From an uncultured Actinomycetes bacterium (GTDB taxonomy: Bacteria > Actinomycetota > Thermoleophilia > Solirubrobacterales > 70-9), in the NCBI GenBank assembly GCA_937907435.1, contig CALCIA010000190.1, positions 10,961-74,960 of the forward strand: a DNA stretch of 64,000 nucleotides. Direction: 5' to 3'. Of this stretch, positions 52,785 through 61,399 are shown in pieces. The translations under genes were made by a program, and so were the position numbers. The first letter of the stretch is position 1; each line of letters begins with the position of its first letter. The notes beneath the pieces are model-generated. The model ran no database searches. It saw only the letters and a program-made list of their open reading frames with translations, and was not told where the DNA came from.

Positions 52785-53765
52785 TCAGATCGATATCCGT
52801 TCGACGATGTTTCGCGTGACCCGCTTCTGCCGCCGGTCGTAGAGCCCGGTCGTGCGCGGCTCGGCGTGCCCGGCGAGGTATTGCACGTCCTCCAGCGGCA
52901 CGCCCTGCGTCAGAAGGTCGGTGATCGCCGTCACCCGGAACGAATGCGGCGAGAGCCGCAGCGGCAAGCCGGCATCCTTCAGCCGGCGCTTGACCAGCTC
53001 GCAGATGGATTTCGTGGTGAGCGGATTGCCGGTCAGTTGTTTCGTGCGGCGTAGCGTCGATCGGAAGAGCGGACGGTCCTTGGGTTCGGAGGCGAGGCTC
53101 GTCGCATCGAGATAGGCCCGGATGAAGCCCTCCAGGTCGTGGCGTACCGGAATCTCGCGGCTCTTGCCGCCCTTCTCCTGGAACCGCAGCACGAACTGCG
53201 TCCCGTCGCTCTGGAAATCCTGAAACCTGAGCTTGGCCACCGCCCCGGCGCGGCAGGCGGTATAGGCCAGCGTGGCGAGGATCGCCCGATCCCGCAAGCC
53301 CACGATATGCGAGGTATCGACCGAGGCCAACAGCGCGCGGGCCTGAACGATGGTGATCTCCGGCGTCTTGCCCTCGACCACCTGGTCCTTGACGCCCCGC
53401 ACCGACGCGGCCGGGTTGAGCACGACGACGTGCCGCTGCACCAGCCGGTCGAAGAAGCCGCGTAACGCGGCCAGGTGCAGATTCCGCTTGGCGGCCGAGC
53501 CACCCAGGCCGACGAGGTACTGGCCGACCATGCCGGGCGTGACCGTCGGCAGCTCGACCCCCTGCCCCTCGCACCAGGCCAGGAAGCGTTTGGTCGCCGC
53601 CATGTACGCCTTCTGCGTGTGCGGGTTGTGATGCTCGGCATAGAAGAATTCGTCCCAGGCGAAGCGGGCGGCCCCCCCTGCCCGCTCGACCAGCGCCGGC
53701 AGAGCCTGCGCGACGGCCGGCTGGATCTGCTGGCCTTTGGAAACCGGCACTAGCTCGCTACCCAT
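52785..53765 (-). CDS. Tyrosine recombinase (XerC/integrase family)
   Basis: 326 residues from ATG 53765 (GGAGGG four bases before). SAM-like N-terminal domain (about 35-125) and catalytic domain with R172 (TACRAGAVAKL), K near 198, H274-x-x-R277 (SPHSFR), H300 (LAGH) and Y309 (TTGLYDRR). All catalytic residues are present. It may resolve plasmid dimers or have inserted the neighbouring defence cargo; no att core site was identified. It converges with the helicase gene, with 4 bases between stops. Confidence 0.9.
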   Translation of the reverse strand: MGSELVPVSKGQQIQPAVAQALPALVERAGGAARFAWDEFFYAEHHNPHTQKAYMAATKRFLAWCEGQGVELPTVTPGMVGQYLVGLGGSAAKRNLHLAALRGFFDRLVQRHVVVLNPAASVRGVKDQVVEGKTPEITIVQARALLASVDTSHIVGLRDRAILATLAYTACRAGAVAKLRFQDFQSDGTQFVLRFQEKGGKSREIPVRHDLEGFIRAYLDATSLASEPKDRPLFRSTLRRTKQLTGNPLTTKSICELVKRRLKDAGLPLRLSPHSFRVTAITDLLTQGVPLEDVQYLAGHAEPRTTGLYDRRQKRVTRNIVERISI

Positions 53766-53782
53766 TGCACCCTCCCCTCTCG

Positions 53783-54166
53783 TCAACGAATTTGGATGAT
53801 TTCGACGCCCACGTCGCATGCGTCCCAGGCTTTATCGGCGGTCACAACGGAGCAGCCAGTTTTCAACCCCAACGCCAGACAGGCACGGTCCCCGAGAGAC
53901 AGGCCAAGCATGCGCGTCATGGGCCGGAAGGATGCGGCAAGATAGGCTTGATCGACGTCGAAAGGAATAACCTGCATGGCGAGCCCGGACAATGCCGGCA
54001 TGACGCTGTCTACGGTCAGTCCTCGCTCGACGGCGGTAGCGACCACTTCCGAAAGATTCACCGCCGAGATGAGCCAGGGGGAGCGAAGCTCCCTGACCTT
54101 CGCGGCCCCGCGTTCGACCAGCAGCACGGCGAGCAGAGCCGAAGCGTCGAGGACGACGCTATTCAC
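53783..54166 (-). CDS. vapC: VapC-like PIN-domain toxin
   Basis: 127 residues. PIN-domain acidic residues D7 (VVLDASALLAVL), E40 (NLSEVVATA), D93 (LGDRACLALG) and D111 (VVTADKAW) are all there. VapC toxins cleave tRNA or rRNA. Overlaps its antitoxin gene by 8 bases. Confidence 0.88.
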   Translation of the reverse strand: MNSVVLDASALLAVLLVERGAAKVRELRSPWLISAVNLSEVVATAVERGLTVDSVMPALSGLAMQVIPFDVDQAYLAASFRPMTRMLGLSLGDRACLALGLKTGCSVVTADKAWDACDVGVEIIQIR

Positions 54167-54407
54167 GCGACGCCTCTTCCCGACGCCCCTCGATCAGTGC
54201 ATCGACGACGCTCTCGCCCGACCTTTTCATCTGGGAGAACAGTTCCTGCGCCTCCCTTAGCGCCTGCATGGCCGTCCGGATCTCGATGCCGTGCTTCGTG
54301 CGACGGAAGATGACCTCCGCCCCGTCCTCGATCCCGAATTCCTTCCGCATGTCGGCGGGCAGGACCACCCTGCCAGCATGCACCTTGCCACGGCTTGCCT
54401 GTTCCAT
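54159..54407 (-). CDS. vapB: AbrB/VapB-like antitoxin
   Basis: 82 residues from ATG 54407; a longer start at 54446 is possible. SpoVT/AbrB swapped-hairpin domain (GKVHAGRVVLPADMRKEFGI, then DGAEVIFRR) and a C-terminal helix that would wrap the toxin. Precedes vapC in one unit and probably autoregulates through the palindromes upstream (54506-54574). Confidence 0.82.
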   Translation of the reverse strand: MEQASRGKVHAGRVVLPADMRKEFGIEDGAEVIFRRTKHGIEIRTAMQALREAQELFSQMKRSGESVVDALIEGRREEASRE

Positions 54408-54536
54408 AACCCAATTCCCAATCGTTGAACCAATGTCCGATATCATGGCATGTTGTTACATATGTGGCAACGTATTTCAAAATGGCAAGGAATCGGGCCT
54501 GCCAGGGTACGTTTGTACCAAAAGTCATCGGCAAGG

Positions 54537-54574
54537 CGGTAACGGGAAATAAAGGGGATTATTTCCCGTTACCG
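54537..54574. promoter_or_regulatory. 16-bp perfect inverted repeat between toxin-antitoxin units
   Basis: Arms CGGTAACGGGAAATAA (54537-54552) and its complement (54559-54574) with a 6-base loop. A second short hairpin, GGTAC-GTTT-GTACC, lies at 54506-54519. They sit between the divergent VapBC and Phd-ParE units: likely operators, or hairpins that shield each leader from read-through. Confidence 0.55.
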
Positions 54575-54671
54575 GGTTTCCGCATGACTGCATGAATTTT
54601 TCGGATGGCAGACGCCGCCAACCGGTGATAGAATCGAATTCGATCTTTTTTAGAATTCAAGGAGACTGACC

Positions 54672-54965
54672 ATGAATCTCAGCCGCGACATCCATTCGCT
54701 GACCGACTTTAAGAAGAACACGCCCGAATTTCTCAAGCAGTTGAAGGACACGGGCGCGCCCGTGGTGCTCACCATCAACGGCAAGGCCGAGCTGGTGGTG
54801 CAGGATGCCGCGTCTTATCAAAAACTGCTCGACGTGGCGGAAGAGGCCAAGGTGATCGAAGGCATCCGGCGGGGCCTGGAAGACGTGGCCGCCGGCAGGA
54901 CGCAGCCTATCACGGAGGCGTTCGCCGAGATCCACCGCGACCTGAACTTGCCGCAAGGGGCATGA
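54672..54965 (+). CDS. Phd/YefM-family antitoxin
   Basis: 97 residues after AAGGAGA. Phd/YefM DNA-binding fold (DIHSLTDFKKNTPEFLKQLK, PVVLTINGKAELVVQD, YQKLLD) and a C-terminal toxin-binding helix. Overlaps the ParE-like gene by ATGA. GAATTC motifs in the leader (54639-54660) may be its operator. Confidence 0.88.
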   Translation: MNLSRDIHSLTDFKKNTPEFLKQLKDTGAPVVLTINGKAELVVQDAASYQKLLDVAEEAKVIEGIRRGLEDVAAGRTQPITEAFAEIHRDLNLPQGA

Positions 54966-55276
54966 AGTACCGGATCGAGATCGCCTCATCCGCGAAGGCC
55001 GACATCCGGGAGGCCGCCCGCTGGCTCAGCGAGCAGGCATCACCGGCCGAGGCCAACAAGTGGCTCGCCGGGCTCCACAGGGCGATGGGCACGCTGGAGA
55101 AGCAGCCGCTCCGCTGTCCGGTCGCGGCGGAGAGCCACAACTTCCCCGTTGAGATCCGGGAATTGCTCCATGGCAGGCGGAAAAGCGGCAAGCATCGCAT
55201 CATCTTCACCATCGAAGCCGAGACAGTCCACATCCTCTATGTCCGCCACGCGGCCCGCGACGAGTTGAAGCCATGA
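54962..55276 (+). CDS. ParE/RelE-family toxin
   Basis: 104 residues with the ParE/RelE core: YRIEIASSAKADIREAARWL, then LEKQPLRCPVA, IRELLHGRRKSGKHRIIFTI and VHILYVRHAARD. ParE types poison gyrase and RelE types cut mRNA; which applies is unclear. It is coupled by ATGA to the antitoxin before it and to a short ORF after it. Confidence 0.87.
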   Translation: MKYRIEIASSAKADIREAARWLSEQASPAEANKWLAGLHRAMGTLEKQPLRCPVAAESHNFPVEIRELLHGRRKSGKHRIIFTIEAETVHILYVRHAARDELKP

Positions 55277-55431
55277 TCGAACCGTCAGAGGTTCTGAACA
55301 TCGCCCAGGCGGCGGAACGCTGGGAAGAGATCGTGGACCGCTGCGAGGCAGGCGAAGTGTTCATCATGGCGATCGACGGCGAACCCAAGGCCAGATTGGA
55401 ACCGATCGCTGATCGCCCGAACTCGCCATGA
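55273..55431 (+). CDS. Short Phd-like protein following the toxin
   Basis: 52 residues in an ATGA overlap with the toxin stop. The sequence (VLNIAQAAERWEEIVDRCEA, then GEVFIMAIDGEPKARLEPI) matches the N-terminal DNA-binding half of Phd antitoxins, without the toxin-binding tail. It may be a stand-alone corepressor or the leftover start of another module. Confidence 0.6.
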   Translation: MIEPSEVLNIAQAAERWEEIVDRCEAGEVFIMAIDGEPKARLEPIADRPNSP

Positions 55432-55533
55432 GGACTTCGAGTTGGGTGGCGGCGGACGGCACGGTGCTGGAGAACGATTGATCCATCCTGCCCTGCCCAG
55501 GATGAGCACGATGGCGGTGACGACCCTGGAAAA

Positions 55534-55569
55534 GAGAATCCCCTCGGTAACAAACCGAGGGGGATTCTC
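55534..55569. terminator. Bidirectional hairpin terminator
   Basis: GAGAATCCCCTCGG pairs with CCGAGGGGGATTCTC (one bulged base) around loop TAACAAA. It lies between the convergent toxin-antitoxin unit and the DUF1559 gene, 8 bases after the latter's stop. Confidence 0.7.
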
Positions 55570-55576
55570 GCCACCG

Positions 55577-56524
55577 TCAGAACTGATCCGCGCTGACGAC
55601 CTCGCCGCCGGCCCGCGTGGACAGGAAGCTGAAAACGCGAGGATTCACCGATTCCTTGATGAATCGCACCGAGCCGTCGCAGAACAGGAAGTTGCACCCG
55701 CCGGGATGCAGGCTCCAGAAATCGTCGGCACCCGCCCCCTTGTAATTCGGCACGTCCACCCACTGCTGATCCGGCGACGGGCCGGTATGCCCTAGAACCA
55801 TGACGCTCGCCGTCTCGCAGTCCTGGATCTTCCATTTCGGGTTCGTGCAGACCTGCGAATACGGAATCACGCCCACCCAGGTCGCATTCGCGACGTTGCG
55901 GGACCGCTCGCCCGCCATCAGCGTCGTGCTCGACCCGTCGGTGATATCGCGGACGCCGTTGCGGCTGTTGCGATAGAAGACGCCGTTATTGCTGGCCGGG
56001 AATTCCTCCACTTCGAGTTGCCCGGCCGAGGCGACGTACTGGCCGGGCGACAGGTCGGTGACGAGCGTGGTGCCCCCCGCGTCCTTCAGGACGACGGGGC
56101 CGTTCCCGCCGGTCGAACTGGGGCAGAGGAAGACGGACAGGCTGATGGTGCGGACGGTCAGCGAGGCCGGGACGGCGATCGGCATGCTGAAATTCGCCGC
56201 GTTGTAGGCGGCGGTCTGCTCCAGGTTGTTGAGCAGCATCGTCCCCCACCCCCAGCCGGGGCCGGTCTCGGGGCTGTTCGGCTGGGACGTCTGCGTGCCG
56301 GTGAGGTAGCCCGGCGGAAAGGCGTCGTGCGTCGAGTGGTAGCCGTGCATCGCCAGCCCGATCTGCTTCAGATTGTTCGAGCACTGCATGCGGCGGGCTG
56401 CCTCGCGGGCGGCCTGGACGGCGGGCAACAGCAGGGCGACCAAGACGCCGATGATGGCGATCACGACCAGCAGCTCGATGAGCGTGAAGCCGCGCGAGGG
56501 ACGACCGGCAAATGCGGTACGCAT
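55577..56524 (-). CDS. DUF1559 prepilin-like protein
   Basis: 315 residues. Prepilin leader and helix [20 protein letters not shown], followed by [20 protein letters not shown], and the C-terminal H-x9-DG box ([17 protein letters not shown]). This family is hugely expanded in Planctomycetes and is the best taxonomic mark in the window. It is exported as a pseudopilin; function unknown. The ribosome site AGGAG stands seven bases before ATG. Confidence 0.92.
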   Translation of the reverse strand: MRTAFAGRPSRGFTLIELLVVIAIIGVLVALLLPAVQAAREAARRMQCSNNLKQIGLAMHGYHSTHDAFPPGYLTGTQTSQPNSPETGPGWGWGTMLLNNLEQTAAYNAANFSMPIAVPASLTVRTISLSVFLCPSSTGGNGPVVLKDAGGTTLVTDLSPGQYVASAGQLEVEEFPASNNGVFYRNSRNGVRDITDGSSTTLMAGERSRNVANATWVGVIPYSQVCTNPKWKIQDCETASVMVLGHTGPSPDQQWVDVPNYKGAGADDFWSLHPGGCNFLFCDGSVRFIKESVNPRVFSFLSTRAGGEVVSADQF

Positions 56525-56629
56525 TGAAAAGCTCCTGTTTCTAAGCGGGATGGATTCGGGACGCGGGGGTATCCGACCGGCACGCGCCGCAGGCGGGCAC
56601 GCGACGGCGAAATTCCGTCTCCGAACGGC

Positions 56630-56983
56630 TTAGAACAGGAAGACTTGCAGCCAGGCGTGGCGGATGTTCGGCGGGGCGGGCGGCCACCAGACCCGTTCGT
56701 TCAAGCCTTCGGCCTCGGCCGGCGTGACGGCCGGCAAGCCGAGATCGGGCGGCAAAATGAACAAGCAGGCCGTCAGGAGGGATACGGCGGCGAAGTCGCC
56801 GTGCATCGCGGTGAGCGTGACGACGCCCGAATCATCGCCCACCCCGCCGTCGGGCGTCTGCAAATTCGTCGGCTGGAGCCTATGAGACAATGCACGGGCG
56901 AAGTCGGACGCGGCCTCCGCCTGCCGAAGCGGCGTGCCGGTGAGGACCGCGATCAAACTGAGCAAAGCCGCCAGACGCCACAT
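56630..56983 (-). CDS. Small secreted protein, unknown
   Basis: 117 residues. Signal peptide MWRLAALLSLIAVLTGTPLR ending QAEA; a second hydrophobic patch near residue 70; ends WLQVFLF. Start after GGGGAGTTTCC. The aromatic tail and length recall the small proteins at 14211 and 28862, but Cys residues are few. Function unknown. Confidence 0.55.
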   Translation of the reverse strand: MWRLAALLSLIAVLTGTPLRQAEAASDFARALSHRLQPTNLQTPDGGVGDDSGVVTLTAMHGDFAAVSLLTACLFILPPDLGLPAVTPAEAEGLNERVWWPPAPPNIRHAWLQVFLF

Positions 56984-57031
56984 GGAAACTCCCCTCCCGA
57001 CCGACCATTCTCGGGACGGGATGCATCGCGG

Positions 57032-57442
57032 TCAAGCTCGGCTTCCGCGCCAGCTCCCCGTACCCGAGAAGACGAAAAGCAGGCCCGCCGCGAGGAGCAG
57101 CAGCCACACCGCGACGATGACGCCGACGGCAATCCGGCCCGCACGCTGGTCGGCCATCGCCGAGGCGGCATGGGCCCGGCAATCGGCCATCACCTCTGGC
57201 GGGATCATCCGCAATGCCAGCAGGATGCCGAGTGGCACGATCACGAGGTCGTCGAGATATCCGAGGACCGGGATGAAATCGGGGATCAGGTCGATGGGAC
57301 TCAGGGCGTATCCGACCACGCATCCCACGACCAGCTTCGCGTACCAAGGAACGCGAGGATCGCGGCAGGCGAGGCCTAACGCGATCACCTCCGACTTGAG
57401 CCGCCGAATGCGCTCCCCATGCCGGCGCACGGTCCAGAACAC
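57032..57442 (-). CDS. YkvA-family (DUF1232) membrane protein
   Basis: 136 residues from GTG 57442 (AGGAGA six bases upstream). The DUF1232 core reads YAKLVVGCVVGYALSPIDLI, PDFIPVLGYLDDLVIVPLG. A second membrane helix lies near the C-terminus (GVIVAVWLLLLAAGLLFVF). Function unknown in general; small membrane protein common in many phyla. Confidence 0.88.
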   Translation of the reverse strand: MFWTVRRHGERIRRLKSEVIALGLACRDPRVPWYAKLVVGCVVGYALSPIDLIPDFIPVLGYLDDLVIVPLGILLALRMIPPEVMADCRAHAASAMADQRAGRIAVGVIVAVWLLLLAAGLLFVFSGTGSWRGSRA

Positions 57443-57467
57443 GGCCTGTCTCCTTTTGAGGCCACGG

Positions 57468-58187
57468 TTACCGTCCACTTCCCGCGATCAACGCGACGGC
57501 CGACACGACCAATAAGGCTTCCACGAGCAGGGAGAACCCCCTCTCCGGCATCCGTCCGATGAGCTTGCGCCCCGTCCATGAGCCGAGCACCAGCGAGCCT
57601 CCCAGGGCGATGCCCCGCAAGAGGTCGCCGAGGCCCAACGCGGCGTACCGCCCGTAGACCACGCTCTTCGTCAGGTGCATCAGCACCGCCGTCACCGCCT
57701 CGCTCGCCACATACGCCTGTGCCGGCAGTTGCAAGCTCAAGAACACCGCCGCCCCGAGTGGCCCCGCGCTCCCGGCGATAGCCGACAAAACCCCGACACA
57801 AGCGCCCGCCGGAGCGAGCAGACCTTCGGGAATCCTCCGCTTGCCAAGCCGCGTGTGGCGCAGGGCAACTACGATGAGCAGAAAACAACCGATCACTCGC
57901 AGGATGAAGGCTGAAGGCAAGTCGACGAAGAGCCGAGCCCCGATCACGCCGGCCGGGATCGCCCCCGCGCTGAAGAGCAGGGCCGGACGCCAGCGGATCT
58001 TCCGCCGACCGAAGCCCGCCCGCGACAGGTTGCCGAGGAGCTGGGCCACCGTCAGGATCGGGACGGCCGACTTGGCACCCACGGCCAGCGTCAGGACGGG
58101 GAGCAGCAGCAGGGCACCGCCGAAGCCCGCCGCCCCCGAGACGGTCGCCGCCAGCCAGCCGCAGAATAGTAAAATCACCCACATCAT
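57468..58187 (-). CDS. TauE/SafE-family sulfite exporter-like permease
   Basis: 239 residues from ATG 58187 (a longer frame reaches 58265). Eight or so membrane helices; the family pattern GFGGALLLLPVLTLAVG near the N-terminus and its repeat SAIAGSAGPLGAAVFLSL in the second half. It would move sulfonate or sulfite-like anions; the substrate is not known. Spaced 25 bases before the YkvA gene on the same strand. Confidence 0.85.
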   Translation of the reverse strand: MMWVILLFCGWLAATVSGAAGFGGALLLLPVLTLAVGAKSAVPILTVAQLLGNLSRAGFGRRKIRWRPALLFSAGAIPAGVIGARLFVDLPSAFILRVIGCFLLIVVALRHTRLGKRRIPEGLLAPAGACVGVLSAIAGSAGPLGAAVFLSLQLPAQAYVASEAVTAVLMHLTKSVVYGRYAALGLGDLLRGIALGGSLVLGSWTGRKLIGRMPERGFSLLVEALLVVSAVALIAGSGR

Positions 58188-58259
58188 CAAGAATTTGATT
58201 TCTTCGAGGAGATTCGGGGCATCCGGTTCCCCACAAGGCGGGCTGCCAGCACGGTCAGC

Positions 58260-58345
58260 AGGCAACTGAAGAAGATCGCCACCGCGTCCAGAGAGACAGC
58301 ATCAGGATACCGTTTTTGGCCACGACCCCCACCCCGATGACCAAT
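58260..58345 (-). pseudogene. Trace of an RND transporter membrane segment
   Basis: The minus strand reads ELVIGVGVVAKNGILML in one frame, a close match to the VAKNGILL motif in TM11 of RND pumps, before the frame departs. Only about 20 residues are recognisable. It marks a third, decayed efflux gene next to the AT-rich insert. Confidence 0.4.
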
Positions 58346-58484
58346 TCGGGCAACTCGGGCAACGAGCCACGTTCTGCGCGGCCATCTCCTCGACAACACC
58401 CCGGACTGACTTCTGATTCCGTTCGAAAATGCGTGGTTCTAATATAAATTTGATAATTGCAATATTTATGTTACTATATTATTT

Positions 58485-58838
58485 ATGAAATTTCATATGA
58501 TAAATCGTATTTCCTTCTTTGTGCTTTTGTTCTGCTTCACCGCAGGCACGTCAGGCGCCAGTTTCAACGCTTGTCCAGGTCAGATGTCCCCTTCGCAGCA
58601 AGCGACACCCGGGATGGACTGCCATGCGAGCACCCACGCTACGAAGTCCCAACAACCGACCAAAGACCATTGCTGCGTCGAATTGTCGTGCCCGAAATGT
58701 TTCCCATCGCCCTTGGTGTCCGCTCATCAAAGCCTGATCGTGCCCAAGCAAGCACCCATCGCCTATCTGTGGCCGGCCCGCCATATCCCCTCTCAAAACG
58801 GTTCCATCGCACAGGAACGACCTCCGAAAATCGGCTGA
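58485..58838 (+). CDS. Small secreted Cys/His protein in AT-rich DNA
   Basis: 117 residues. Signal peptide (ISFFVLLFCFTAGTSGA) then NACPGQM, GMDCHASTHA and DHCCVELSCPKCFP, a likely metal-binding arrangement. The DNA around 58430-58510 is strongly AT-rich, unlike the plasmid. TTGATA (58450-58455) and TATATT (58475-58480) form a promoter so close that the transcript may start at the ATG. Family not firmly recognised. Confidence 0.6.
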   Translation: MKFHMINRISFFVLLFCFTAGTSGASFNACPGQMSPSQQATPGMDCHASTHATKSQQPTKDHCCVELSCPKCFPSPLVSAHQSLIVPKQAPIAYLWPARHIPSQNGSIAQERPPKIG

Positions 58839-58884
58839 TCTTCTCCACCCACCGAGATCAATCAATTTTTCAATGTGTATCCAT

Positions 58885-59175
58885 ATGTTCAATAAAATTT
58901 TGCCATTCGTCGTAATGGCGTTCGTCAGCGCCTGCTCTAATACGCAATCCTATTCTAATACTGTAAACATGTGCATTAAATTTCCGTGCTGTGAACAGTG
59001 CGAGTGTTGCAAATCCGAGAAATGCGGCGATTGCTGCAAGGACGAGCAATGCTCCTGCTGTAAGGCCGGTAGCTGCACGATGTGCCGGGGCGTCAAAGAA
59101 GGCAAGACTTTCACGACCCAAATCAAGGAATGCTCCAAGTGCTCGAAAGCCGAGCGTGACGGGCGGACCAAGTAA
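58885..59175 (+). CDS. Metallothionein-like Cys-rich lipoprotein
   Basis: 96 residues from ATG 58885 (an ATG at 58873 is also in frame). Lipoprotein signal MFNKILPFVVMAFVSACSN, with the lipobox Cys in VSAC. The mature part has 16 more Cys in pairs and triplets (FPCCEQCECC, CGDCCKD, CSCCKAGSCTMC, ECSKCSK). This density is metallothionein-like and suits a membrane-tethered Cu(I), Zn(II) or Cd(II) sink. AT-rich codon use at its start differs from the neighbours, a sign of transfer. Confidence 0.7.
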   Translation: MFNKILPFVVMAFVSACSNTQSYSNTVNMCIKFPCCEQCECCKSEKCGDCCKDEQCSCCKAGSCTMCRGVKEGKTFTTQIKECSKCSKAERDGRTK

Positions 59176-59397
59176 ACCATAGATGATCGCTGATTCTTCG
59201 CCGGCAGCCGGGACCTCCTGGCTGCCGGATCAGCTCGCCATTCCCGGGATCGTCTCCGCGCACACCGGGGTCGTCGCGGGAGGAATGGCATTCGTCCCTC
59301 ATCTCGCCTGGGCAGTACCCGCCAGATACGTGCATCCGGGCAGGGATCATCCGGAAGTGGACGCACTGGCCCGCGAGGAGGTTGATCAGCCAGCGGA

Positions 59398-59790
59398 ATC
59401 CGTGTCTCTGGGCAGGATTCGCCGTAAGTCCCAATTTTGTATGGTTTCTCGGACGATTTTTGCTCGCCGATGCGGAAGAATCTCATTCTGGGACGGGACG
59501 ATCCGTGCCTCTGGGCAGGAATCGACTTAACTAGCTGCTAATGCGACACTTAAAGGAAAATGCGCCGCCGTCCTGCACTTTCCCACCTTTCCTTCTCCCC
59601 CCATTTTTCGTGGCGCATCCGTGTCTCTGGGCAGGATTTTCACCGGGTAATCCGTGTACCCGGGCAGGAATCGAGGACCGATCCGTGTCTCTGGGCAGGA
59701 ACGTCCGTGTCTCTGGGCAGGGATATCCGTGTCTCTGGGCAGGAACGTCCGTGTACCTGGGCAGGAACGTCCGTGTACCTGGGCAGGAAA
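59398..59790. repeat. Iteron array (putative replication origin)
   Basis: Nine copies of a ~20-bp repeat, consensus ATCCGTGTCTCTGGGCAGGA (variants GTACC and GCCTC). TCCGTG starts at 59399, 59502, 59618, 59651, 59682, 59704, 59726, 59748 and 59770. The last five are spaced exactly 22 bp, two helical turns. The first and last copies are each followed by CGCCGTAAGTCC. They are direct repeats 5' of a RepA gene, so they are replication iterons, not CRISPR. A poorer match lies near 59330. Confidence 0.88.
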
Positions 59791-59926
59791 TTCGCCGTAA
59801 GTCCTTATGGACAAAGACTTTTTTTTGGGCTAACTACTAACTAAGATAACTTGCTAAAACTACAACACTACGCGGGCGCGCCCGGCCGACCTCCAAAACC
59901 CCTTGTTGTTGCTTTTTGGTTAAAGT
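59791..59926. other. AT-rich spacer between iterons and rep
   Basis: Contains a run of eight T (about 59819-59826) and an A/T-rich tract with repeated CTAACTA units (59830-59850), then a GC palindrome CGGGCGCGCCCG. This is the likely strand-opening region of the origin. No open reading frame of note. Confidence 0.5.
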
Positions 59927-61399
59927 ATGAATAAACAAATGCTATTCGATGTCACGGATGATACCGAGAGTCCTCCCGCTCCTCTGCCCTCCGGCAAGGA
60001 CGAGATGAACTTCGCGGAATTCCCGATCGCCCTGCTGACCGACAGGGTGCCCAAGGGGCAGAAGCTCATCAAATTCGAGGATCAGGTCTACGACGAGAAG
60101 CGCAAGAAGCTCATCACCCGACACCGCATCATCGAGGGTTCGGAGGAGTACGGCCTGCCGACCGCCACGGATGACCTGGTCATCCTCGCCCTAATCCAGT
60201 TGACGAAGCTCAAGGGCGGTTTCACGAAACGCGAGGTCGAATTCACCCGGCTGGAACTCATCAAGATGCTAGGCTGGGCGGACGAAGGCAGGAGCTTCGA
60301 CCGCATCAAGCTCTCGCTGCTTCGCATAAAAGCTGTGAATTACGTTTATGACAACGCCTGGTGGGACCCGCGGCAGAAGACGTGGACGACGCGGGCCTTC
60401 AACATCATCGACAACGTGGAGATCAACGACAGTCGCACCTCGTTCGGCCAGACCGGGCTCTTCACCTCGCGCATCGTCTGGAACGAGGTGGTCTTCGACA
60501 GCTTCCAGGCCGGTTTCCTCCGCGACATCGATTTCCAGCTCTGCATGCGATTGGAGCACCCCACCGCCCTCCGCATCTACCGATTCCTCGGCAAACGCTT
60601 CTACGTCAAGGCCGAATGGCTGTTCGACCTCAAGGAGTTCGCCCACGAGCACGTGGGGCTCGGCCGCATCTACGAGGGCGGGACGCAGATCGCCCGAAAG
60701 CTCAAGCCGGCCATCGCCGAGCTTGAGGCCGTCGGATTCCTCGAACCGCTTTCCGAGAAGGACCGGTTCATCAAGAAGGGCCGCATTTGGTCGATCCGCC
60801 TCGTCCAGAAGAACCACGCCCCCTCCACACTCCTTTTGCCCACGGCGGAGCCTGTTGCGGAGCCGCCCGGCCTGATCGCCGTCCTGACCTCGCGCGGCAT
60901 CACCGCCAAGACGGCCGCCGAGCTGATGCGGCATCACTCGGCCGACACGATCCAGGCCAAGGTCGAAGTCTTCGATTGGCTGAAGGAGAAGAAGGACCGG
61001 CGGATCGCCAAGAGCCCGGCCGGTTATCTGGTCAAATCGATCAGGGACGATTATGCGGCGCCGGAGGGATTCACCCCCAGGGCCGAACGCGAGCGGCTGG
61101 CCGAACTCGCCCGCCAACAGCGGGCGGCCGAGGCGTCACAGGCCCGGAAGAAGCAGGAAGAAGCGAAGCGAGAGCGGGAGGAAACCGAACAGATCGCGGC
61201 TTATCGCAAATCGCTGACGGCCGAGCAATTGGCCACGCTGGAGGCCGACGCACTGGCCAAGGCCAGCGACGAAGAACGGCAAGGCATCAACGACCAAAGT
61301 CTCGCCCGCTTCCGTTCGACCATGCTTTATCGATTGGTCGACGACCACATCCGGCGTCTGTTGCGAACCAACGGAACCCTACCCCCACTTGCCCAGTAG
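59927..61399 (+). CDS. repA: Plasmid replication initiator (RepA/RPA family)
   Basis: 490 residues. The N-terminal 300 residues resemble replication initiator protein A (PF10134 type) with two winged-helix regions: FAEFPIALLTDRVPKGQKLI, GLPTATDDLVILALIQL, AFNIIDNVEIND and YRFLGKRFYVKAEW. The C-terminal part is charged and coiled (residues about 385-430, RQQRAAEASQARKKQEEAKR). It would bind the iterons just upstream and load the host helicase. No strong ribosome site is seen; low translation of initiators is common. Confidence 0.87.
   Translation: MNKQMLFDVTDDTESPPAPLPSGKDEMNFAEFPIALLTDRVPKGQKLIKFEDQVYDEKRKKLITRHRIIEGSEEYGLPTATDDLVILALIQLTKLKGGFTKREVEFTRLELIKMLGWADEGRSFDRIKLSLLRIKAVNYVYDNAWWDPRQKTWTTRAFNIIDNVEINDSRTSFGQTGLFTSRIVWNEVVFDSFQAGFLRDIDFQLCMRLEHPTALRIYRFLGKRFYVKAEWLFDLKEFAHEHVGLGRIYEGGTQIARKLKPAIAELEAVGFLEPLSEKDRFIKKGRIWSIRLVQKNHAPSTLLLPTAEPVAEPPGLIAVLTSRGITAKTAAELMRHHSADTIQAKVEVFDWLKEKKDRRIAKSPAGYLVKSIRDDYAAPEGFTPRAERERLAELARQQRAAEASQARKKQEEAKREREETEQIAAYRKSLTAEQLATLEADALAKASDEERQGINDQSLARFRSTMLYRLVDDHIRRLLRTNGTLPPLAQ

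Noticed and set aside
59183..59530. Plus-strand frame running into the iterons
   Set aside because: Runs through iteron DNA, has no ribosome site and no domain; part of the origin region.
59398..59790. CRISPR array
   Set aside because: Repeats are direct but units are adjacent (22-bp period) without unique spacers, and lie beside a rep gene: iterons. The Cas4-like genes at 49 kb have no cas1, cas2 or array near them.
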